The notes beneath the pieces were generated by a model. The model ran no database searches and was not told the origin of the DNA. It saw nothing but the letters and a program-made list of their open reading frames with translations. From NCBI GenBank assembly GCA_945877725.1, contig CAMDXR010000004.1, positions 1 to 29,798 of the forward strand: a stretch of DNA of 29,798 bases. Direction: 5' to 3'. The translations under genes were made by a program, and so were the position numbers. The DNA is from Limnohabitans sp. Rim8. Its GTDB lineage: Bacteria > Pseudomonadota > Gammaproteobacteria > Burkholderiales > Burkholderiaceae_C. Shown piece by piece: positions 23,587 to 29,798 of this stretch; the first letter of the stretch is position 1, and each line of letters starts with the position of its first letter.

Positions 23587-24513
23587 TCAAAAATAAGTTC
23601 CTGCCAGTGTCACCACACGCCCCCCGGTGCCCAGTTTGAAACGGGAAATTCCGGGTAAATCATGGGTATTCACACCTCCCAAGTCCAGCACCTCGATGCC
23701 CAAAGCCTGGAAATACGCCATGGCCTGCCAGAGCAATACATTGTGCGCATTCAGTTGGCGGCCCGCCTCGTCTGCCCATCCCACATGGTAACTGGCGACC
23801 CGCCCATGAACCAAAAACAACATGGCTCCAATGGTGTTCTTGCCCTGTTCGGCATAGGCCACGGCAAACGCCTGCCGGGTGTCGCTGGCCGAAGCCAGGT
23901 AAGCCTTGACAAAATCTGTCGGCAAACCGTGAAATTTTTTAGCCTCCCGTTGGGCTATTTCTTTGTCAAGCAACCAGTCACAGCGCTTCAAACTGGGCTG
24001 CACCTGAACCCTGATCTGTTCATTGGACAAAGCTTTGCTCAGTCTGTTGCGCCATTTACCCTCGAATCCCGCGCGCAAAGCAGGCAAGGGCATCGTCAAA
24101 TCCAGCAGCACTGTGGAATAACCGGTCATGACGCGAGACATCGAGCGAAACTCGGCGGGATCCATCTGATCGAGGGCAAGGTCAGGCGAGAAAAGCAAGA
24201 CTTTCAAGCGGGGCAAGGGCATCGACTGACGCAGCAACCGATACGCCTCAGCACGTTGCGCCGGCGTAGCCTCTGCATGCCAGACCGGCCCTCGGGTGCA
24301 AGAAGCCAGCGAAATGTAGCCCGCAATGCGCCGACAAATGAACTGCGCTACCGCCAGCAATTGACCGGCTTCCCAAACCATGGCCCGGTGCACCACCACA
24401 TCCAGCGAAGCCAGTGCGGCACCATAGGTCCAAGCCTGCTGCAGCGAGCCCTGTCGGGCCGCGTGAAAAATTTCCCACTCAGCCTGAGGCAGTGGGTCCC
24501 AAGTGATATTCAT
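23587..24513 (-). CDS. FemAB/GNAT-type acyltransferase (Acetyltransf_6-like)
   Basis: A 308-residue protein with the doubled GNAT fold of FemAB/FemX-like enzymes: WDPLPQAEWEIFHAARQGSL at the N-terminus, a central FEGKWRNRLSKALSNEQIRV segment, and AYAEQGKNTIGAMLFLVHGRVASYHVG and NVLLWQAMAYFQALGIEVLDLGGVN near the C-terminus. Family members transfer amino-acyl or acyl groups to peptidoglycan precursors, lipids or exported glycoconjugates. The substrate here is unknown. Flanking flagellar genes make modification of flagellin glycan or of cell-wall material around the motor a possibility. It is divergent from motA across a palindromic sigma-28 region, and its message leader would be very short. 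Confidence 0.85.
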   Translation of the reverse strand: MNITWDPLPQAEWEIFHAARQGSLQQAWTYGAALASLDVVVHRAMVWEAGQLLAVAQFICRRIAGYISLASCTRGPVWHAEATPAQRAEAYRLLRQSMPLPRLKVLLFSPDLALDQMDPAEFRSMSRVMTGYSTVLLDLTMPLPALRAGFEGKWRNRLSKALSNEQIRVQVQPSLKRCDWLLDKEIAQREAKKFHGLPTDFVKAYLASASDTRQAFAVAYAEQGKNTIGAMLFLVHGRVASYHVGWADEAGRQLNAHNVLLWQAMAYFQALGIEVLDLGGVNTHDLPGISRFKLGTGGRVVTLAGTYF

Positions 24514-24532
24514 ATTGTCATAATAGGCAAAT

Positions 24533-24573
24533 TTATCGGTTCCAACTCAAGATACCCCATTTGAAACCGATAA
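24533..24573. repeat. Inverted repeat carrying sigma-28 -10 elements in both orientations
   Basis: TTATCGGTTCCAA (24533-24545) and TTTGAAACCGATAA (ending at 24573) form an inverted repeat with 12 of 13 positions matching around a 15-base centre. Each arm contains ACCGATAA, the sigma-28 -10 sequence, pointing outward. Only the plus-strand copy has a good -35 partner. Confidence 0.7.
24547..24573 (+). promoter_or_regulatory. Sigma-28 (FliA) promoter of the motA-motB unit
   Basis: TCAAGATA (starting at 24547) and ACCGATAA (24566-24573) are separated by 11 bases, the exact sigma-28 spacing. The -10 element matches the consensus at seven of eight positions. The predicted start is near 24580, just before the small membrane protein gene at 24596. 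Confidence 0.82.
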
Positions 24574-24595
24574 AAGAGATGGAAATGGAAAATAA

Positions 24596-24784
24596 ATGAC
24601 GCCGTCATCGGACCCAGATCGTCGCATCCTAGGACATGACCTTCCCAAAGCCCGTTTAACGGCCTCTGGCTGGGCTTGGGGGGCTCTTTATTTGGGGTTG
24701 CCAGTGCTGGTGTTGGGCAACTTGCTGGATTTTGTTTTTCAATTGACTCTGGGTTGGTGCATCGGTATTTGGTGCATTGTCTAG
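24596..24784 (+). CDS. Small hydrophobic protein upstream of motA
   Basis: A possible 62-residue protein: 20 polar, basic residues followed by about 40 mostly hydrophobic ones (WGALYLGLPVLVLGNLLDFV, then FQLTLGWCIGIWCIV) long enough for one or two membrane helices. It begins about 16 bases after the predicted sigma-28 transcription start, has GGAAA nine bases upstream of its ATG, and ends 15 bases before motA. No family is recognised. Its position as first gene of the stator transcript argues that it is real and tied to motor function, but a leader region without coding function cannot be excluded. Confidence 0.5.
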   Translation: MTPSSDPDRRILGHDLPKARLTASGWAWGALYLGLPVLVLGNLLDFVFQLTLGWCIGIWCIV

Positions 24785-24799
24785 CTATAAAGGGCCACC

Positions 24800-25663
24800 A
24801 TGTTTTTCTTTGTCGGTTTAGCAGTTGTTTTCGGTGCCGTGTTCGGTGGGTACATCCTTGCGGGCGGAAAGATGGCACCCATCATCAAGGCTGCGCCTTT
24901 TGAATTCATCATTATTGGGGGCTCGGCCATCGGGGCCTCTTTGGTGGCCAACAGCTTTCCGGTCTTCAAAGCGGCCATGGGCGGTATTGGCCAGTGCATT
25001 AAAGGCCCCAAATGGCATAAATCTGACTATCTTGATTTGATGTTGCTGATTGGCAAGCTGCAAACCGTGATGAAAAAAGAAGGGGTTGTGGCTTTGGAAT
25101 CGCATGTCGAAAATCCGGATTCAAGCCCTATTTTTGGCGAATTTCCCAAGTTGGCCAAAGACCATTCCATTGTCCAAATGATTTGCGACCCGCTGCGCCT
25201 GATGGTCATCTCTCAGGGCAACCTGGACGCAGACGCGCTGGACGACTTGATGAAAAAAGCCATCAAAGTCCACCACCACGAAGCTCTTTTAGCCCCGGCC
25301 GCTCTGGCCGGTATCGCGGGCGGTCTGCCCGCGCTGGGTATTGTGGCCTGCGTGTTGGGTGTGGTGAAAACCATGGGTGCGATTGACCAACCCCCCCCCG
25401 TGCTGGGCGCTTTGATTGGTGCGGCCCTGGTGGGGACGCTGATGGGGGTGTTTTTGGCCTATGGCATGTTTGAACCCTTTGCGGGTCGCCTGACCCAAAT
25501 CATCAACGAAGACTCGCAAACCTTCGATGTGATTCGGGAAATGATCGTTTGCAACCTCAAGGGCCACCCACAGCCCCTGATCATTGAATCCGCGCGCGCC
25601 TGTATTGCGCACCACAGCCAACCCAGCTTCTCGGAAGTCTTTGACGGCATGCGAGGCAGTTGA
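24800..25663 (+). CDS. motA: Flagellar motor stator protein MotA
   Basis: A 287-residue proton-channel subunit with four membrane helices. The two prolines needed for torque generation are present at 177 (GGLPALGIVA) and 226 (GMFEPFAG), 49 residues apart as in E. coli. The cytoplasmic loop contains MKKEGVVALESHVENP, in which the E. coli Arg90 position appears to be lysine while Glu98 is kept. AAAGG lies nine bases upstream of the ATG. With MotB it forms the ion-driven stator, and the sequence is closer to the E. coli H+ type than to PomA. It is under the sigma-28 promoter at 24547. Confidence 0.97.
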   Translation: MFFFVGLAVVFGAVFGGYILAGGKMAPIIKAAPFEFIIIGGSAIGASLVANSFPVFKAAMGGIGQCIKGPKWHKSDYLDLMLLIGKLQTVMKKEGVVALESHVENPDSSPIFGEFPKLAKDHSIVQMICDPLRLMVISQGNLDADALDDLMKKAIKVHHHEALLAPAALAGIAGGLPALGIVACVLGVVKTMGAIDQPPPVLGALIGAALVGTLMGVFLAYGMFEPFAGRLTQIINEDSQTFDVIREMIVCNLKGHPQPLIIESARACIAHHSQPSFSEVFDGMRGS

Positions 25664-26688
25664 TGGCAGAGAACGATAAAACCGCCGAAGCTGCAACGGA
25701 CGATGCGGCTGCAGCGGCTGCAGCGGCGGCAGCCGAAACTGCTGCGGCTGAAACGGCCGCTGCAGCGGCTGCAGCCGCGGAGGCGATGCGGCCGATTATT
25801 CGGAAAATCATTGTCGAAGATGGCCATGCAGGGGCCCACGGGGGCGCCTGGAAAATCGCTTTGGCGGACATGATGACGGCCATGATGGCTTTCTTTTTGC
25901 TCATGTGGCTACTGGGTGCCAGCAACGAAGACAAACGCAAAAGCGTGGCCGATTACTTCAGGCCAGCGTCGCACAGTCAAATTGCGTTTGGTGAACTGGC
26001 AGGATCGAACGGTTTGTTTGGCGGCAAATCCATCATTGACACTGACGGGTTTCCCTTCACGGCCAAACAATCTGCCTTGTTGGAGCGCTTGACGCCCCAA
26101 GCTCAGGGCGGCCCAGCTGAAAGCTTTGGCTCTTCCAAAGAAGAAAACAACAAAGACGGCCCTTCCGAGCAAGACCCCGGCAAGGAAAGCGGCACAGGCA
26201 CACCTTCGCAGAAACAAGACAAAGAAAATTTTGACAAGCTTGAAAAAGAAATCAAGCAAAAATTATCAGAAAGCAAACAGTTCGAAAAGGTCAAAGACCA
26301 GGTCAGCATCACCCGCGATAAAGACGGTCTGCGGATCGAGGTGATCGACAAGGCTGATTTCGCCATGTACAGCTCGGGCACTGCCGACATGGGCCCTAAA
26401 GCCGCTGCTTTGTTGACCGAGGTGGCCAAATCGCTGAAGCCTTTGCCCAACAAATTGGCCATCCGTGGTCATACCGACAGCCTAGGGTTCCCGCCTGAAA
26501 GCATTCGCAACAACTGGACTTTATCGACCGAGCGTGCCGATGCCACCCGTCAATTCATGCAAGGTCAGGGGATCGGTGCTAACCGTTTTTCACGCATCGA
26601 GGGCGTGGCCGACACCAACCCGAATGTGCCCAACAACCCGGCGGACCCGCGCAACCGTCGGGTCAGCATCACCGTGCTCAATCAGTGA
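25663..26688 (+). CDS. motB: Flagellar motor stator protein MotB with polyalanine N-terminus
   Basis: A 341-residue stator subunit. The single membrane helix IALADMMTAMMAFFLLMWLL carries the proton-binding aspartate (Asp69). After a charged, disordered linker (about 140-200) comes the OmpA-like peptidoglycan-binding domain with RGHTDSLGFP near 267 and DPRNRRVSI at the end. The first 44 residues are unusual: runs of ten, three and eight alanines broken by Glu/Thr, whereas MotB normally has a short basic N-terminus. I chose ATG 25663 (TGATG overlap with the motA stop, GAGG six bases upstream) over TTG 25660. Confidence 0.96.
   Translation: MAENDKTAEAATDDAAAAAAAAAAETAAAETAAAAAAAAEAMRPIIRKIIVEDGHAGAHGGAWKIALADMMTAMMAFFLLMWLLGASNEDKRKSVADYFRPASHSQIAFGELAGSNGLFGGKSIIDTDGFPFTAKQSALLERLTPQAQGGPAESFGSSKEENNKDGPSEQDPGKESGTGTPSQKQDKENFDKLEKEIKQKLSESKQFEKVKDQVSITRDKDGLRIEVIDKADFAMYSSGTADMGPKAAALLTEVAKSLKPLPNKLAIRGHTDSLGFPPESIRNNWTLSTERADATRQFMQGQGIGANRFSRIEGVADTNPNVPNNPADPRNRRVSITVLNQ
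25705..25784. repeat. GCN-rich low-complexity tract encoding polyalanine in motB
   Basis: Tandem imperfect repeats of GCGGCTGCA and similar units, each encoding Ala-Ala-Ala, span about 80 bases in two blocks separated by GAAACT. Such tracts can expand or contract by slippage in steps of three bases without a frameshift. Confidence 0.75.
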
Positions 26689-26771
26689 TTCGGCGCGCGC
26701 ACAAGCTTTCATCTTTGCCCTATGATTCTTGGCATTCCATCACCCCCCACCCTAAGGCAAGAGGATCAGCC

Positions 26772-27275
26772 ATGATGAAAAATTTAACCATCGGTATCGT
26801 CATCGGTGCTTTGGTCATGGGCGGTGTGTGGGGCTTGGTGCACGTCATGGCCGATCAAGGTCAGCCATCAGAAGATCTGGCCAACACACTCAGCGTGCCC
26901 GGTAAAAACAAAGGCGTGATGGACCTGATATGTGAACTGGAACTGGACTTGGATGGTCAACTGGCTTTGGGCATCAAAGAAAACGAGCCCTCCAGAATCA
27001 CCATGGCGCAAATAGATTTCGAGAAAAATTCGGGTTGGTACCAAGGCAAAATTGCCATCTCAGAAAGCCGGGCCGGCACACTCCAAGTCATGGGCACCCG
27101 ACTGCAGGTCAATCGCCCGGCCATGTTTCAGCGCTTTGGCGTGATGATCAACCGGGAAGAGTTTGTGGTGGACCGCAAAACGGGTGCGTTTGAACAACGT
27201 CTTGGCATACAAGACGGCCGCATGGTCAGACTGATCAAGGGCACTTGTGCCCAAGTCATCAAACCACCTTTTTAA
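26772..27275 (+). CDS. Membrane-anchored periplasmic protein of unknown function
   Basis: About 167 residues. One N-terminal hydrophobic helix (MKNLTIGIVIGALVMGGVWG, continuing to about residue 25) anchors or exports a soluble domain of about 135 residues with mixed beta strands (ITMAQIDFEKNSGWYQGKIA, TLQVMGTRLQV, REEFVVDRKTGAFEQRLGI). Two cysteines (ICELEL and KGTCAQ) bracket it and could form a disulfide. I do not recognise the family. GAGG seven bases upstream supports ATG 26772. It follows motB by 83 bases and converges on the sigma-54 activator. A motor-related periplasmic role is possible by context only. Confidence 0.78.
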   Translation: MMKNLTIGIVIGALVMGGVWGLVHVMADQGQPSEDLANTLSVPGKNKGVMDLICELELDLDGQLALGIKENEPSRITMAQIDFEKNSGWYQGKIAISESRAGTLQVMGTRLQVNRPAMFQRFGVMINREEFVVDRKTGAFEQRLGIQDGRMVRLIKGTCAQVIKPPF

Positions 27276-27338
27276 CGTTAAGCGTGTTGGCTCTGAGGCG
27301 CGCACCTGGTTTTTACAGGCAGCGTGGCTTAAGTAAGC

Positions 27339-28568
27339 TCAACCCGTACTGCGCAACTCGTATTTGTTGATTTTCTCAATCAAGGTGGTTCTTTGCAGCT
27401 GAAGCAATTTGGCGGTCTGAGAAACATTGCCTTGCGTGCGGGCCAAAGCCTGCTCAATCAAACTGCGTTCGACCTCGACCAAATGCTGTTTGAGTGACAT
27501 GCCCTCCGGGGGCAGTGTTTGAATTCCCTGCGCCAGCAAAATGGCTTGCTCCACCTCATTGATCTCATCATTGGATGCCGACAAGGGTGCCGGACTGCTT
27601 GATTTAAAGGGCAAAGCAGATGATCCGCCAGGAATGGCCATCAAATGGGCCATGGGATCGTTGTCGTCCCCAAAAGGCACGGGCAAGCCCGCATCGACCA
27701 CTTGCGTCACCGCAGACTCTGCTTTCAATGCGGGCGAAAACCCCACAGGGATTTGCAACCCATGCTGGGCCAACCACTCGGTTTGTAACGCGGCCAAGCC
27801 TTGGGGCATCATGCAGGCCGGCACCGTTTGCACCTGCAACACCTGCGAGGGGTACAAGGTCGAAAACCGGTCTACCAGATTGGACAACTCACGCACGTTG
27901 CCTGGCCAGGCATAAGCTTGCATGAGTTTCATCATTTCGGGAGCGAACTGCACAGCCTTGGCAGGCGGCAAGGCATGTTTTGCAGCATAAAACTTCAGCA
28001 GTGTCGCAATGTCGGCCGGCCGCTCCCGCAAGGGTGTGGTTATCACGGGCAACACATTGATGCGGTAATACAAATCTTCCCTGAATCGACCAGCCTCGAC
28101 TTCCGATTCAAGCTTTTTGTGGGTCGCGGCCACCACGCGAACATCAATGGGCACCTCTCGAGAAGCTCCCACAGGCAATATGCAGCGCTCTTGCAGGACG
28201 CGTAACAACTTGACCTGCATGTCCATGGGCAAGTCGCCAATTTCATCCAAGAAAAGCGTCCCGCCGTGCGCCAGCTCAAAGCGCCCCAAGCGGTCAGCCA
28301 CCGCACCGGTAAAGCTGCCCTTGCGGTGACCAAAAAGCTCACTCTCAATCAAGTCCCTTGGAATGGCGCCGCAATTTATGGGCACAAACGGTCCGGATGC
28401 ACGAGGCCCCTGCATGTGCAGGGACTGTGCGACCAACTCCTTACCCGTCCCGCTTTCTCCGGTAATGAGCGCAGTGGAGGACGATGCCGACAAGGTCTTG
28501 ATCAACTCACGCAGAAAAACCGTGGCCTGACTCTCACCGATGAGGAGTGGCTTGGGGGGGGATGTCAT
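27339..28568 (-). CDS. Sigma-54-dependent activator, FleQ/FlrA-like, lacking a receiver domain
   Basis: A 409-residue bacterial enhancer-binding protein, the probable master switch for the sigma-54 flagellar promoters at 13039-13117. It begins directly with the AAA+ domain: Walker A GESGTGKE (37-44), the sigma-54 contact loop GSFTGA (84-89, where GAFTGA is the norm), Walker B TLFLDEIG (104-111) and the R-finger region (RFREDLYYRINVLPV). A poorly conserved linker of about 100 residues (250-350) leads to the Fis-type helix-turn-helix with VERSLIEQALARTQGNVSQT and LQRTTLIEKINKYEL, closest to FleQ. No N-terminal REC or FleQ domain is present, so phosphorelay control is unlikely. Regulation by FlhG or a nucleotide is conceivable. 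Confidence 0.92.
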   Translation of the reverse strand: MTSPPKPLLIGESQATVFLRELIKTLSASSSTALITGESGTGKELVAQSLHMQGPRASGPFVPINCGAIPRDLIESELFGHRKGSFTGAVADRLGRFELAHGGTLFLDEIGDLPMDMQVKLLRVLQERCILPVGASREVPIDVRVVAATHKKLESEVEAGRFREDLYYRINVLPVITTPLRERPADIATLLKFYAAKHALPPAKAVQFAPEMMKLMQAYAWPGNVRELSNLVDRFSTLYPSQVLQVQTVPACMMPQGLAALQTEWLAQHGLQIPVGFSPALKAESAVTQVVDAGLPVPFGDDNDPMAHLMAIPGGSSALPFKSSSPAPLSASNDEINEVEQAILLAQGIQTLPPEGMSLKQHLVEVERSLIEQALARTQGNVSQTAKLLQLQRTTLIEKINKYELRSTG

Positions 28569-28897
28569 CGGGAAAAAACCAGTGGGTTACGCATTGTTGG
28601 CAAAGCACTCACCTCAGAAAATTCTGAAATGGCACTTAAATTATTAATAAAAATGTCGATTTACTTGTTTATAAATGACAATTGTGACTCTTGGCAAGAA
28701 AAATGATAATTTTGAGGTCAAATTTTGAATTGAAGCCGCTTGAGCCTGCGGGTCAGACCGGGTTTAACAAGTCCAGTGGAGGCGATAACACCCCCTGCGC
28801 GCTCAAGACTGACTGACTGCTGCCGATACTTCAATCAAGTTAACTCAACCCTGCCGTCAATGTGTGGCTTGTACAGGGTTGCTTCTGGAGTTTCAAG
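28569..28897. other. Divergent intergenic region between the sigma-54 activator and flgP-like genes
   Basis: The 329-base gap has an AT-rich half (about 28610-28735) next to the activator gene and a GC-richer half next to the flgP-like gene. Reading toward the activator there is a possible sigma-70 promoter (TTGCCA at 28692-28697 and TATAAA at 28668-28673 on the minus strand, 18-base spacer). Toward flgP there is a sigma-28 promoter at 28803-28829 and a weaker copy at 28835-28860. I saw no additional gene. Confidence 0.5.
28803..28829 (+). promoter_or_regulatory. Sigma-28 (FliA) promoter of the flgP-like gene
   Basis: TCAAGACT at 28803 and GCCGATAC at 28822-28829 have the exact 11-base spacing of sigma-28 promoters, and the -10 element matches seven of eight consensus positions. 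A second, degenerate copy follows (TCAAGTTA, then GCCGTCAA ending at 28860) with one base less spacing. The start codon of the flgP-like gene is 68 bases downstream. Confidence 0.75.
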
Positions 28898-29392
28898 ATG
28901 ACCTTCGTCCGTTCGATTGCCCTGCCCCTGGTCTCACTTTTTGCATTGGCTGGATGCGAGACCATTCAAATAAAGAACCCGTTTTCCAGCAGCCCTAGCA
29001 GCACGGCTGTACCCGCCTCCATGATCACCCCCATGGTCGAAAAGCGCGAAACGCTGGTGGCCACGGGCTATGCAGTGGTGAGCGTGCAAAACCACAAAAA
29101 CCCAGCGCAACAACGCCTGCTGGCCATTCGGGCCTCCAAGCTGGACGCCTACCGCTCACTGACCGAACAAGTCTATGGACAACAATTGGACGCGACCACC
29201 ACCGTGGCCGATATGACCGTGATGAGCGACACCTTCAGGGCCAAAGTCGAGGGCGTGATTTATGGTGCCGTGCTGGTCAGCATTGCCCCTGTGGGCGAGG
29301 ACACCTACGAAACAACCCTCTCGCTGGACCAACATGTGGTTCGGGATCTGCGCAGTTTGTACCTGAGCCAATTGGCTGCACGGCGTCGCTAA
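28898..29392 (+). CDS. flgP: FlgP-like outer-membrane lipoprotein (LPP20 family)
   Basis: A 164-residue lipoprotein. The signal peptide ends in the lipobox LAGC with acylated Cys20. The mature part has the LPP20 segment RETLVATGYAVVSVQNHK, then QQRLLAIRASKLDAYRSLTE and VYGQQLDATTTVADM, as in FlgP proteins that form outer-membrane disks or H-ring components around the polar flagellum in Vibrio and Campylobacter. ATG 28898 is chosen (GGAG seven bases upstream, sensible signal peptide). An in-frame ATG at 28862 would spoil the signal sequence. A sigma-28 promoter lies upstream and a FlgT-like gene 4 bases downstream. Confidence 0.87.
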   Translation: MTFVRSIALPLVSLFALAGCETIQIKNPFSSSPSSTAVPASMITPMVEKRETLVATGYAVVSVQNHKNPAQQRLLAIRASKLDAYRSLTEQVYGQQLDATTTVADMTVMSDTFRAKVEGVIYGAVLVSIAPVGEDTYETTLSLDQHVVRDLRSLYLSQLAARRR

Positions 29393-29396
29393 GCTT

Positions 29397-29798
29397 ATGT
29401 CCACCCCAGTGTTTTCTGTACCCAGCCAAGCCCAGCAAGACGCTGGCGCTTGCAAGCGCATGGGCTCGAACGCCTTGAACACAGTCTGCAAAGTGGGTGC
29501 AGCGAGCGCTTTGGGCATGTCCCTGCTGTGGGCCACGTCTGCGGGTGCACAGTCGCCGGGCAAGCTGATGCCCAACAACAACGGTGCTTTGATCGCGGCT
29601 AACACAAACGCCAATGCAACCGCCGGTACCCCCCCCGATGCCCGGGCTTTACGGCCGCAAGCCCTGAGTCCGGCGCCGACTCAAAATCAAAAACAATACG
29701 AAGCACAACTGAGTGCGATCCGGCAAGCCATTTTGCAAGCCACCCTTGACCGCCCCACCCGAGTCCTCAGCAGCGCCTGGGTTGATGAAAAGGCGCCC
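29397..29798 (+). CDS. Secreted protein, probably FlgT-like, 3'-truncated by the window edge
   Basis: The frame is open from ATG 29397 to the end of the window (134 codons). A hydrophobic segment (VGAASALGMSLLWATSAGAQ) ends at a good signal-peptidase site (AGA-QS, about residue 51). The n-region would be unusually long, so ATG 29460 (residue 22) is an alternative start giving a normal signal peptide. A Pro/Ala/Asn-rich linker follows, and then YEAQLSAIRQAILQATLDRP leading to RVLSSAWVDEK, which resembles the start of flagellar assembly proteins of the FlgT type. Position right after the flgP-like gene fits, because flgOPT genes cluster in Vibrio. The family call is tentative, and the gene itself is well supported. 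Confidence 0.7.
   Translation, partial: MSTPVFSVPSQAQQDAGACKRMGSNALNTVCKVGAASALGMSLLWATSAGAQSPGKLMPNNNGALIAANTNANATAGTPPDARALRPQALSPAPTQNQKQYEAQLSAIRQAILQATLDRPTRVLSSAWVDEKAP

Noticed and set aside
23662..24564. 300-codon plus-strand frame opposite the acyltransferase gene
   Set aside because: No ribosome site, no motifs and a Gln/His/Arg-rich composition. The minus strand has the FemAB/GNAT fold.
28629..28646. Sigma-54-like TGGCAC at 28630 upstream of the flgP-like gene
   Set aside because: The -24 box is perfect, but the bases 10 nt after GG are AT, not GC, so the essential -12 element is missing.

Overview
This window reads as a chromosomal segment of a betaproteobacterium of the order Burkholderiales, most like an aquatic Comamonadaceae genus. 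The evidence is the moderately high GC content, the sequence flavour of the flagellar proteins, and CoA-thioester genes of the type common in that order. No mobile element, CRISPR array, rRNA gene or phage gene was seen.

Bases 1-5797 hold a fatty or aromatic acyl-CoA degradation block on the + strand. It contains the C-terminal part of a 3-hydroxyacyl-CoA dehydrogenase, a crotonase without the usual catalytic glutamates, a Crp/Fnr-type regulator, an aminoglycoside-phosphotransferase-fold kinase, and an ACAD10/11-type acyl-CoA dehydrogenase. A strong intrinsic terminator follows, then a glutathione S-transferase. The kinase and dehydrogenase pair resembles a split version of mammalian ACAD10/11, or LvaA and LvaC of levulinate catabolism, and suggests removal of a 4-hydroxy group from acyl-CoAs. 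Two tRNA genes, Pro(TGG) and Arg(TCT), with a terminator between them, separate this block from the flagellar region.

Bases 6129-23124 are the flagellar export and switch cluster in two divergent operons. The minus-strand operon is flhA-flhF-flhG-fliA followed by two unrecognised genes; fliS lies beyond them with its own promoter. The plus-strand operon is fliK-fliL-fliM-fliN-fliO-fliP-fliQ-fliR-flhB, followed by three more genes that are overlapping or closely spaced and that I cannot match to a named flagellar gene. The 232-bp gap between flhA and fliK carries back-to-back sigma-54 promoters with exact -24/-12 spacing. A dyad resembling a FleQ box lies between them. A FleQ/FlrA-like sigma-54 activator lacking a receiver domain is encoded at 27339-28568 and is the obvious candidate to act there.

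Bases 23168-29798 hold a two-gene minus-strand unit (surface-adhesin-E-like secreted protein and a FemAB/GNAT-type acyltransferase), then a sigma-28 promoter driving a small membrane protein and motA-motB. After these come a single-pass periplasmic protein of unknown function, the sigma-54 activator, and a divergent FlgP-like lipoprotein and FlgT-like secreted protein under another sigma-28 promoter. The three sigma-28 promoters found (fliS, motA, flgP) share a TCAA -35 element, 15-bp spacing and an (A/G)CCGAT -10 element. Together the genes suggest a hierarchy in which the sigma-54 activator switches on the export apparatus and fliA, and FliA then switches on late genes (filament chaperone, stators, outer rings).

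The best candidates for undescribed biology are the three-gene tail of the fliK-flhB operon (degenerate AAA domain plus SPOR-like domain, basic linker protein, membrane coiled-coil protein), the two unknown genes behind fliA, the NPEH variant of the FlhB autocleavage motif, and a FlhF with an altered GTPase site.
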